From Kingdonia uniflora (lineage: Eukaryota; Streptophyta; Magnoliopsida; Ranunculales; Circaeasteraceae), in NCBI GenBank assembly GCA_014058105.1, contig JACGCM010001796.1, positions 372,001 through 436,000 of the forward strand: DNA of 64,000 nt, written 5' to 3'. The notes under the pieces were generated by a model, which had not been told where the DNA came from, did not search any database, and saw only the letters and a list, made by a program, of their open reading frames with translations. The position numbers and the translations under genes are program-made. Each line of letters starts with the position of its first letter. Within the stretch, counting starts at the first letter, position 1. This document shows, in pieces, positions 11,216 through 20,929 of the stretch.

Positions 11216-14200
11216 ATGTCAATCTCACTGTTTAAACCCCATTTTGCATCATCAGCATCTCTTCAAGCTACTAAGCAATCCAATATTAGAGACCCAAACA
11301 CCCCATTGTTGCACAAATCACTCATACCCTCTTTTCAAAAGCTACTTTGGACTAAATCTTACTCAAACACCCACAATGGAAACATTAGAGAGATACCCTT
11401 TCATGCATCTTTGATTGAAGCACCTGTGCTTTGGGTTGGAAGGCTTTGTATCTATTATGCTCTCTTGAAAGCTGGTTTGGCTGGATCTCAAGAGAACCCA
11501 TTTGCGTCAAGTATATATTTCTTCCTGTTTCATTGTGGAATCTCTCCTTTTGTGGGTTTAGTGATAATGGGTATATTTTGATTTTACTTATTTGGTGTTG
11601 TTTTGGGTTGGTTTGGAAGATTTTCAATCAGGGACTAGTGGTGATGATTTGGGGTTTTCTAAGTGGTTTGAGAGCTTTCAAGACAATTCAGGTTTGTGAT
11701 GTTTCAAGTTTCAACCCATTTTGTTGTTGTATTTATCATTTTGGTATGCATATTTGTGTTTTTTTTATGGGATCATGAAGTTATACTTGTTTTAGATGTT
11801 TTGAGAAGAACTCGAGAACCCAGATAGGTTTACTTACTCATGTATTGTATTTTTTTTTGGTATGGAAGTAACTTATTGAGTATGTTTTGGGGTATTGTTG
11901 CATATGTACATGGGATTTCTACCATAGCTAAGTAAAACCGTCTAGGTTCAACTTAACCATATGGAAAGATAATGAGCTGCTTCCTGTATGCTATTTAATT
12001 TGAGTTCTTATGCTTAATTAAGATCAGTCTGAAAAAGATCATATCTGTGGAGAACTCGTGATGATCAAATCCTAGGAGAGGAGAAGAAACTTAGAAAGCA
12101 TATCCGAGATTATCAACTTCTTCAAAATTATAATTGAAAACCTACTAGTTACTACTATCAATTCATACTTGCTTAAGTAGTGGACTGCCTATTACCATGT
12201 AGTTTGAAATTGCAAGCCGCACATATTCTTATGCATGTCCAACGCCTGAATGTGACGTGGCACGTGCCTATGGATCGTTTACCACAACCGATCCTTGGCC
12301 TCTCTATTTTAGCCTATGTTTCTATTTTACCTTGTTGAAGTTGTTCTAGTGTTTCAGTTTTAGTCAGTTTCTTATTTGGATAGGTATGAAAGTTATTGAG
12401 GAGTGATGAAACCTAGGTTATAAAGAAGAGGGTGGTGTAATTTCTTAATTAGTTGTTAATGAAAGTATTTTGAGTTATCTCTTAGTAGAAATCATTTATT
12501 AGATCTAGATAAAACACGTGATTGTTCTTACGAATTAAGCTTCCGCATTCGTAGATTTACGTTAGAATAATTATCAACATTTCACAAGACGTGATAATAG
12601 CATACTACGTTTTATGATTTAACTAGACGAACATCGTCACATGTTTAAATTATAAATTAGGCCTTATTTAGCGTTTATATAATAAAGCTTAATGAATGCC
12701 ACTCTAGGGCATTAGCTAAAGATATGACTTTCTGGCCATTGTGACATGTGAGATAAGACCAATTGGCTAATTATAAATTACATAGTACTAGGCAAATAAT
12801 AATTCGAAAAATAAAACTAACTGGTAATTATCTCAATGCCCCCCACATGATCGAAACCTTTTTTTTTCTGTAGCAAAACCCAACTAACTGTAAATGAGGG
12901 TCCTTGAATAATTTTATTAAAAATGCAAGCTTGAAGGTTAAGCTATGAAAAAGTCAGTTGAGGTTGGAGGATTCGGATTTATGCAATTTTTGTACTGATA
13001 ATAGCTTTGGACATCAAACCGCAACGTATGAGAGCTACGGACGAAGAAGGGGAGTACAGCAGTTTGAGTTATAGTTTTAGAAGAGTATTGTAGTAGAGCG
13101 GGAGAATAAAATATGTCCTAGAAGGTACTGACCCTTGTACAAGAAAGACAAAATTTAGTTTCACTGAAATCTTTGGTAGGTCAATTACTTGTTGGGAGCT
13201 GGAGCTGTTAACAGCATTAAACATTGTTTGTGGAGCGACTTGAAGCGATTTTTGCTATTTCTACGTAGTTTTGAAAAATAAAGACATAATTATTAGCTTT
13301 AGTGAATGTTTTTTTTTTAATCAACTTTAGTGAATGTGGTATGTCTTACAGTATACCTTAATTTTTTGGTAAGGCCTAGTGGTAATTCTTATTTTTCATG
13401 TATTTTCGCATATTGCTACTCATATGGGTCCATCGTAATAAATGGTAACTTGCAAGGACTTGAGAGGTACACTGACATTTGGAATAAAAATGGAAAGCAG
13501 TGAGACGGCGAAGCAAAAGAGAAATAGAATGGAGATGAGGATTTTTCTTTCTGCTATCTTCATATCTTTGCAGTAGTAAAAGTCCAATCACTTCCATCAG
13601 TTGCTAAAAGTAACCGTAGAGTGAACCGTGTAAAAAGGCATTCTGCATTGTAAAAAGGCATTCTACATTTCATGATTGAGATTTCTTTTCCGCTTTCTAT
13701 GTTGCTTGTAGTTTATCCTATTTTTGGCAGATTAAGTTAGAGTGATTTATCTTTAGCATAAAAGGTATATCTATGTTATACTCATTTCTTCAGAAGGTTT
13801 TATCTGTCTAGCAATATACACTTGCAGCTATATATGGGTGCACTGCTCTTTACACTTCACAACATGTTCAAAAATATAAACAAGCAATCCCTACCCCTAG
13901 CATATAAATCTCTGTATTTGGTGATTGTTCTGATAATCCATAAATGACTCTGTAGCATATAAAATAATGCTTACAAAAGATTATCTTATCTTTAATCAGA
14001 GGAGAGGGAAGCAACCAATAGAAGAAAACTGGTGAGCAAGTGGCACCCAACAACCAAGGGTACCCTCAAAAGGAGTTACAGAGTTCCTTCCAAATCTGAA
14101 GGCCGACGGCTCCTTAAAGCTATTGCATCGTTGCTATCGGACGATGACCACTTTCTCGATGCCACTTCCCATAAGGTATTTTACATTTCACTATTCAGAT

Positions 14201-15879
14201 CTTTTTATCAATGATAATTTCTTATAGACATTACCACTACGCTCTGGAAGAGTTGTGGTTGGCACGCCTGGGCTAGGTCGACTAAGCCAGGATCCAAAAG
14301 TCAGATGCATGCATCAGCTACTAGTGTGACGACCTACCGAACGCCGGCCAAATCCACCCGAGCGTTTTGAGTTCTGTCCGAATGTATATGTTCTCTATAT
14401 CCTAATATAGCTGTACGCCAAGTTTCGTCGCAATCGGATTCGGTTAAGGGGGCGAAAAGGGCCAGTACGCTTCGTCTCATGTTTTAACGTTTCCTTTTGG
14501 AGATTGACTATTTACTTAGTAGCTATATTAAGGAGGAACCTTGGTCCGATCCTCCCCATGACCAAAAGAGCTTTAATTCTTGGTCATCAAGTACCCCGGC
14601 TCGTGGACTATCTACAAGGGATAGTTATGAGTTCTCCTAGGCCTAGGGAAGGCTAGGGGACATTGCCTCGCAATGCGGGCCGGTTTTCCAAAGAGGGCTT
14701 TATATGGCGCCGCTATTCCCCGCGGGCTATCCGAAAAGCACCGCCCCTTATAGATGAACAATATAAATAGTCCAGGCTCGTCGCCCCTTGAGATATGAGT
14801 CCCTTATGTGGAAACCGGCATATTGAGCTACCCTGATCCGCTATATCCGCTACAGGACAGGTGTGCTTTCCGTACCTCGCGCGCGTCGCGAGAGATTACG
14901 CTGTAGGGATTATTGAGGGAACCTTCAGCGTTGTTGCCTATACCGAATACATATCCGATGACCCCTCACGAGTATCCAGGATTATCCGGATGTCGCTCTA
15001 GCATCCGTGGGTTATATGCCACTGGCGCGCCGTTGTGAAGATGGCTGGTACACGCCGACCGCGCGTCCGTGTACGCCGCACGGTCCCTTATTCCGCTGCA
15101 CTCCGGGCACTGTAGAGGCGGTCCCGGGCTGGGCTGTGACAACTAGACAGATCCACAAGTCAGCTATGGATCCGTCTGGTGGTTGAAAGTGTTCAAAAAG
15201 AACTTTAGGCATGGTTTGGAAAGTGTTATCGGCCTTACCTGAACTCTGGTATCTATATTAACTGGAGTAGGATTTGCAATTATGTCTAAAATATCCTGAA
15301 CTTGGAAGTCCTGGTTATGTACTTTATTTATACTAGATCGTCTCCAATGCCCATAGCCCAATTTTTAGTGAAGAAAATCTCCCATGTAGTACTCTCTACT
15401 AATCTATATGCTATTAAAAGGGCTAATAGTATTGTTGTCCCTCGCGTTTTTGAGAAATGATAAGGGACGTTCTTCTTTTGGCTTTTATTGCAAATGGCAT
15501 TGCCAAAAATAAGTTATAATTTGCCTTCTTGCCTCCTATTATCAGTTGAGAGATCATAATTGGGTGCTCTTAACCGTATATCATTTTTTTGAAGATATAT
15601 AATCTCACAAATATCTTCAATTCCCAAAATCGGGATTTAAAGGCCATCTTTTTACTGATTTAGTATTTATTGGATTGTTTACAGGGTTGTCAGATTAGGA
15701 GGGAGAGTGCTCATGGAGAAACTGTGTGCTGTAACAATGTTAGAGCTCTATTTGATGAGCTGCCCACTCCACACCTTGTTGTGGAGATCACAGCTTTTCC
15801 TGCTGGTCCTTTGACAGAGAAAGATTACACCAAAGCAGAGAAGCTTGAAAAGGTCCTCAGATCCGGTCCTTCCATTTGA
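11216..15879 (+). CDS. Four-exon nuclear gene, probable plastid-targeted conserved protein (241 aa)
   Basis: Exons read as 11216-11510, 11632-11691, 14000-14175 and 15685-15879. All junctions are GT-AG and phases join exactly to give 241 residues. The N-terminus (MSISLFKPHFASS...) is rich in Ser, hydroxylated and basic residues with almost no acidic ones, the look of a chloroplast transit peptide. A hydrophobic segment (VLWVGRLCIYYALLKAGLAG) near residues 72-91 could be one membrane helix. The mature part is basic then mixed, with KLVSKWHPTTKGTLKRSYR and a Cys-containing block (GCQIRRES, TVCCNNVRALFDELP). I do not recognise the family, but the clean exon structure argues for a working gene. 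Intron 2 is 2.3 kb and holds no gene. Intron 3 carries a solo LTR. Part of the 3' flank (15930-16600) has a duplicate near 40.3 kb. Confidence 0.8.
13630..13669. repeat. 20-bp tandem duplication in intron 2
   Basis: Two adjacent 20-bp units beginning GTAAAAAGGCATTCT with one mismatch, inside the second intron of the plastid-type gene. Confidence 0.85.
14320..14324. repeat. Left target-site duplication of the solo LTR
   Basis: ACTAG, identical to 15142-15146 on the other side of the LTR. Confidence 0.85.
14325..15141. mobile_element. Solo LTR (817 bp), probably Ty3/gypsy, in intron 3
   Basis: The element starts TGTGACGACC and ends GGGCTGTGACA, and is flanked on both sides by the 5-bp direct repeat ACTAG (14320-14324 and 15142-15146). 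TG...CA ends with a 5-bp target duplication are diagnostic of an LTR insertion. There is no internal coding region, primer-binding site or second LTR, so it is a solo LTR left by recombination. It is clearly more GC-rich than its surroundings. It lies within the third intron of the plastid-type gene and leaves the splice sites untouched. Length and GC content suggest Ty3/gypsy, but the lineage is inferred. Confidence 0.85.
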
Positions 15880-16854
15880 ATCATCCTCTAACCTGTCTTA
15901 GTTTGTATAAAATACAGTACATGTACATAGATATGTCTGGAGTAAAAGCTTCTGTTGTTGATGAAAACAATACCTACTTTTATGGTTTTAACTTGGCTTT
16001 TGTCTTTCTGATTCTAGGAACTATTTGAAGTCTGAACTCATTATTACAACCAAGATAATGTGAATTTACAGCAGCCTAGCAGATCATATTGGTGTTCTGC
16101 AATTTTGTTTCACAGTGAGACGAATCATGAACACAAATAGCTACATGTAGGATGCTAATCTTAATTCTTAAATATAACCAGAAAGTCGAAATAAAAATCA
16201 CCAATAACAAGAGAGGCCTCTCATTTAATAAACGGATTACCACGTGGAAAATATAAATAACATTTGAGTAGAATATTTCTTTGCTTCACTATGTACAATC
16301 TATGAGACTAAAAAGTTAAAATATGCCGGGAACATATTGCATAATGCCTGATGGAGCAATTTTTTCTTCGCCTGCAGGCGTACTATTGTCGACTGCATTA
16401 ATTTTAGCAAGCCTAGTCTGACCATAGACTAAATTTGAATTGCACATAACTACTAATCCAAACCACATCTTTCTCTATGATCTGCTGAATTAGATTATAT
16501 CATGGTACTGATAATAGTGCAGAATCTGAATCAAACAAAAACAGGAATGGGAAAAAAAAAATCCAAGCAACATAGGAGTACAAAACTGTGAAATATTACA
16601 TAGATTACAAGATTCTATGTAAGGAAAGGAGACACTGAGAAAACAAGAAACAACACTGGATATCTACACATTGAAAACCAAACAACAGGTAGCTGTTTTG
16701 ATTACAAAAGCCAGCTGGTGTACACATCATGCGCAACGCCCATGATATACATAGCACAATACCAGGGATAAAGAACCTTACTGAAAAAATAACAACAGGT
16801 TGCTGCCAAGATGCAAACAACTCTCCATAAACTTGAACTTCAATGGAACACTTA

Positions 16855-17600
16855 TTATAGGTTCTCCATTTGCCGGTTCTCCAATTTTACTGCATCTTTT
16901 GAATGTTTCGGTTTCAGACCCTTCTTTGTTTTGAAAACAGCTTCATGCCTTGTTGACAACTTCTTACGATCATTCTTCATTCCCCGCTACAAAAAAAAAG
17001 TGCATAGTTGCCTGTAAGTTAGAATGCCAAAACAATTCAAATAACAAAAGCAGATAAGAAATGAGTAATGTAATTTACAACAGCAGAAGTATAACTGCTT
17101 TGGACTCATCTGAACTTTTAAGTTACTTGTAGCTGAAAACATAATGGATTAGAATATTATTGAAGGCAAGTGAATGCTCATAGTATGAAGTATTCTTAGC
17201 GCAAGAATAACAAATAAATACTATAAACCTCACTACATTGTCGTCCCAAGGCGCAAGACATAACAGTTACGTTAAAAGATCAAATCTACCTATGCTCTCA
17301 CTAGCATGAAGTTAAGTTGATGCATATATTCTGTAATACGCAAATAAACATATAGTGGTATATATATACCTCAAATTCATGAGATACGGGGAGAACACGT
17401 CTGAGTCTGAGACTAAAGCGGCCTTTACAACTGTAGCAATTGCCTAAAAACAGGAAAAAATTTAATAGCTTAAGAGTCTCAAACAACAATAAAGAGAAGA
17501 ATAGATTACATACCGGGAGTTGGTAAACTCTATCACTTATCATCTCACAGTTGTTCTCCAACCAACTAAACCTATCTTCAGATTCATCAATTGCCCAAAA
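16855..17600 (-). CDS. 3' exons of an unrecognised basic protein (minus)
   Basis: The last exon (16855-16986) encodes 43 residues starting RGMKNDRKKLSTRHEAVF, very Lys-rich, ending at a stop at 16855-16857 and preceded by a clean polypyrimidine-AG acceptor. The preceding exon (17370-17443) joins in phase and reads NCYSCKGRFSLRLRRVLPVS, a possible zinc-binding CxxC, between a TTTTTAG acceptor and a GTATAT donor. A further upstream exon around 17516-17600 (MISDRVYQLP in one frame) does not join in an open frame, so the 5' part is unresolved. The region has been copied: a tandem copy at 17630-17840 and a third at 32.0-32.5/38.03-38.13 kb, both with stops. I cannot name the family. Confidence 0.4.
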
Positions 17601-17629
17601 TGGATGTGGAGTTCGTATACCTGTATTAC

Positions 17630-17840
17630 ACGAGATATGTGGAGAGAGTGTTCGAATCTGAGACTAAACCTGCCTGCACCACGGGATGGAATTGCCTAAC
17701 ATACAAGAAGCAGAAAAACTTTAATAACCTCAAACAACAGCAACAACAATAAAGAGAAGAATATATGGATTACATACCGATTCCGGGAATTCGTAAACTC
17801 CCATCACTTATCATCTTAGACTTGTATCCAACTTTTTCTA
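17630..17840 (-). pseudogene. Tandem copy of the basic-protein exons
   Basis: The block matches 17370-17560 at an offset of about 260 bp: exon-like GGCAATT start, TTTAGTCTCAGA core, spacer with CTCAAACAACA, and the ATGATAAGTGAT exon. A stop interrupts the exon corresponding to NCYSCKGRF. Its upstream exon is fused to mTERF sequence (next feature). Confidence 0.6.
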
Positions 17841-18075
17841 CTAAGAAACTCATTGTTGCTCTAATATTTTGCTCAGATATACTGAATAACCCGGGAAATT
17901 TCCTGAACGCAAACACAGTTTCCGATTCGGACCATCCATAGCTCTTATACAACTCAATCTTTGTCTCAATAGTAGCTTTGCTCATGCCTCCAATAACTTC
18001 GAAAGCTCGAATGAACAGGCCAGAATCGTGTTTAACCCCCAATTCATTAACATGCATTGTGACCTCCAAGTGCAC
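17770..18075 (-). pseudogene. mTERF copy G: truncated, fused to a duplicated foreign exon
   Basis: The minus-strand frame reads the central mTERF repeats seen in the paralogues (NELGVKHDSGLFIRAFEV, IELYKSYGWSESE, FRKFPGL, NIRATMSFL) up to VGYKSK. Where paralogues continue KPKDI..., this copy switches to MISDGSLRIPGIG, which is the duplicated exon of the adjacent unrecognised gene, ending at its GTATGT donor. The N-terminal half of mTERF is missing. It is therefore a chimeric remnant. If transcribed it would encode about 100 residues of mTERF repeats. Confidence 0.75.
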
Positions 18076-19452
18076 ACACTAGGAACTTTTGACATAATTC
18101 TAAAACCAAGTATTGCTTTGAAACAATATTCGAATCACCTTATCCATGACTAGATAATTGGGGAATTGGCAAAGAATTGAGGTACTTCGAGAACATAAGA
18201 TGAACAATTCACAGGGTGAATCCTAATGAAAGAATGATCACCACAAAGGATAGATAGATGCATCTTTAAGGTGACAAGCAAAACAAAACTAGGTAAGCTT
18301 AATGTGAAGGATGATTCCCCATTCACGGACTCACAAAGAAGTAGCACAACCCTTTTAAGATTTAGGAAGTTAGGACAAAATTTTCAGCTTAAAAGCTATC
18401 ATTCAAAATAGTGTCAGTGCCTCTAATTACAAGAATGCACGTGTATCTCAAGATTTCAAATTTTTGTGATAGATCATGCCTCGTGAGTCGTCTACCCACC
18501 ACAAGGCCACGTACCTTCTACTTTCTCTTTATATTGATGTAAGGAGCCATTTTGATTTTTTAGTTCTCTTGTTAGAGTTTAGGGTAAAACTCTAGAAACC
18601 CTAGAATTAGCAATTGAGAGATTTGGTTTATTTTAGACTGTGATTTAGCTTCCGCAACAACGTAGTTTTTAACAAATTGGTACCAGAGCGAGCACGATTC
18701 TGCGATTTTTCGTTCTTTCTTTTCTACTACAGTGATTTCGGCGTTGCTACAATGATTTTAAGGGAAATAAAACTGACATCCTAGACATCAACAATAACGA
18801 TTAAAGTGAAATAAAAACTCAATTACGTTTTTTAAAATCATGTCAAACCATAGTAAGCAAAAATCAACCTTATTAGTTCAAATGTGACAAACCCAAAGTT
18901 ATAATAACTCTAAAGCTACAATTTCATGCAAAAATAAATATGATTGGTTGAATTGACATGCTAACATAATATGCATCACTGAAATTAAAAGGGAAACTAT
19001 AGTAAACCCATAAGAACTCACATCTAAGGCTTGTATTATTTCAAACGCGACAAACCCCAAATCACAATAAACCCACTTGCAGAACAATGCAAAATTAAAG
19101 CAAAACTTACCAAATCCACTTCGAATATCATCCTTCGTTCTCAAATACACCCCAATATCCGCCCGATGAAGCACACCAATCCCATTCAGGCCCAACTTCC
19201 TATCATTCTAGATCACTTTCACTGTGATCTCAAACCCATAAGACACTTTAGACATCAAAAGGATGAGAACCCAACCCCCTGCCACCATATTCTCCTTAAC
19301 TGTCCCTAACCAACCTTACGATACATGATGTGGGTATCTGAATAAACCTTTGGCCTTTACTCCATTTGCACCCTTCTCTTTCTCTCTCTCATTTTAGCAT
19401 TGAAAACTAGAATTTACCTGTTGATGATCAGGAAGTTTATCTGCATATTTCA
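18049..19452. repeat. Direct segmental duplication, copy 1 (about 1.4 kb)
   Basis: Nearly identical in order and orientation to 24545-25974, including the short-LTR fragment at 18465-18674 and its primer-binding site. Differences are scattered single bases and a longer CT run in copy 2. Open frames found identically in both copies are not supported as genes. The block lies directly 3' of mTERF copy A; copy 2 lies 3' of mTERF copy E, so the duplicated unit included an mTERF gene with its downstream region. Confidence 0.9.
18465..18690 (+). mobile_element. Short copia-like LTR (about 210 bp) with primer-binding site
   Basis: TGTGATAGATC... to ...TTTTTAACA (18465-18674), followed by TTGGTACCAGAGC, the usual plant copia primer-binding match to initiator tRNA-Met. 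Only the LTR and a short internal leader remain. Related copies are at 24960-25166, 23920-24051 (inverted) and 61174-61360. Confidence 0.75.
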
Positions 19453-19569
19453 TCTGTGATTCGATATTGATACTTGTATCCAACTTCTTCTTTTGAGAAT
19501 CTCATAGGTGCTTACAAAACTAGAGAACCCTCTGTTCCAAAATTGTAATCTTAATTTCAATATTCTCAT

Positions 19570-20829
19570 CTAGCATTGAAAACTAGAATATAACTGTTGA
19601 AGATTAGGAGCTTTATCTGCATACTTTACCACATAATTCTGTAGAAACTTCTCCTTGGACATTACTGCCACCGATAGAATCTCAGGTTTCTTCTTTATCA
19701 ATCCCCTTGAGATTAGTATATTCAACACCTTCTCCAAGCTGTAACTAAGAAGCACTGGCTTCACTGCAATATCCTTAGGCTTGTATCCAACTTCTTCTAT
19801 TAAGAAACTCGTTTTCGCTCTAATATTTTGATCCGAGTACAGTAGGACATTGGGAAATTTCCTGAAAGCAGAGATTATGTCCAGTTCAGACCACCCATAG
19901 CTCTTGTACAACACAACCTTTGCCTCAGTAGTAGCTTTGTTCATGCTTCCCATCACCTTAACAGCTTGAATGAACAATCCAGAATTGCGTTTAACCCCGA
20001 ATTCATCAGCCCGTGCCACAATACCCTTGAACCACTCTGGTTTCTGCATAAGAACCCTTGGTTGGTTTAGCAGATACTGGGTAATTTGTTGATCAGAGAC
20101 CCCACACTGTCGTAACATCTCAATATTGCAACTAACATTCTTCCTATACTCAGGGGCAAGGAACCAATGGCATTTCCGTAGAGATTTAATAATGTGTTGA
20201 TCAGAGAGTTGTAAGGACCGAAGAAATTCGATAGTGGGGATGATAGTGTTATCAATGTCACTCTTAAGAATGTTTGGATTAGCACAGATGAGATGAGCAA
20301 TAGATGTGGTAGAGAAGCCTAGGTCTTCAAGACACTTGAGTTTGGGTCTAAGGGTTTCCTCGACATTGGAACAAAACAATGTGGGTTTCTTGGAGATGAT
20401 AGTTGTGAGCTGGGCATCAGTATAACATAGACTCTGTTTGAAGAAATCAGGTACAACACTCAGACTAGAAGGTGAGGCGGAGAGAGAGAAGTATTTGGAG
20501 GCTTTGATTGCTTTGTCAGTTGAGAAACCATATGTGTTTACAAGATGATCAACTACAAAAGGAGATGGTGCATTAGAAGAAAATGGAGTTATTGTTATTA
20601 GAGGGGTTTTGAAATGAGTTAATAGGTTTCTTCTACTTCCTAATCTGCAAATACTATTACTTCTTCTAAGAAGAATGTTGTTACAAAGAGAGTATATTTC
20701 TTACAAATAAAATGGAATTAGGGTTTTGAAAGCAATTTCTTACCTTTCAGAGGCTGAGACTGAGGCTGAGGCTCCAAAAAATGCCAATTTGTAAAAGAGA
20801 CCTAAATTAGCAACACTATAGAGCACCAT
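19570..20829 (-). CDS. mTERF copy A: organelle transcription-termination-factor family protein
   Basis: This is the best preserved mTERF copy. The main exon (19570-20665) encodes about 364 residues with repeated mTERF helices (ETLRPKLKCLEDLGFS, IIPTIEFLRSL, NIEMLRQCGVS, VLYKSYGWSE, FLIEEVGYKPKDI, VLNILISRGLIKKK) and ends in a normal C-terminus. Plant mTERFs act in mitochondria or plastids on organelle gene expression. At the place where copy D has ATG, this copy has ATA. A frame-preserving alternative is an upstream exon 20744-20829 beginning MVLYSVANLGLFYKLAFF, joined across a 78-nt GT-AG intron (20666-20743) with a TTCTTCTTAG acceptor, giving 393 residues, a normal family length. Without that splice there is no early ATG. 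The TTG at 20379 is not a credible start. Confidence 0.75.
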
Positions 20830-20929
20830 TTTTACAAGCGCACTTGCAGCAGATGAGGAACGTTATTGGTAGTCATGAGATGAGATGATGTTGATGGTCC
20901 TAGACCAAACTCTTCTAAATAGACAAAGG

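Noticed and set aside
14325..15141. GC-rich island considered as rDNA spacer or organelle DNA insertion
   Set aside because: TG...CA ends and identical ACTAG flanks show an LTR; no rRNA or organelle gene text was recognised.
18150..18347. 65-residue frame, also present in the duplicate at 24630-24842
   Set aside because: It is duplicated with its surrounding DNA and has no domain, promoter or codon signal; identity reflects recent duplication, not selection.
18677..18689. TTGGTACCAGAGC as part of a tRNA gene
   Set aside because: No cloverleaf around it; its position right after an LTR end identifies a primer-binding site.
19031..19309. 92-residue frame repeated at 25535-25813
   Set aside because: Same reason: shadow frame inside the 1.4-kb duplication, opposed by similar-sized frames on the other strand.
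20379..20381. TTG as start of mTERF copy A
   Set aside because: Homologous sequence continues in frame upstream for about 95 codons and includes the presequence region; a nuclear gene would not start at this internal TTG.
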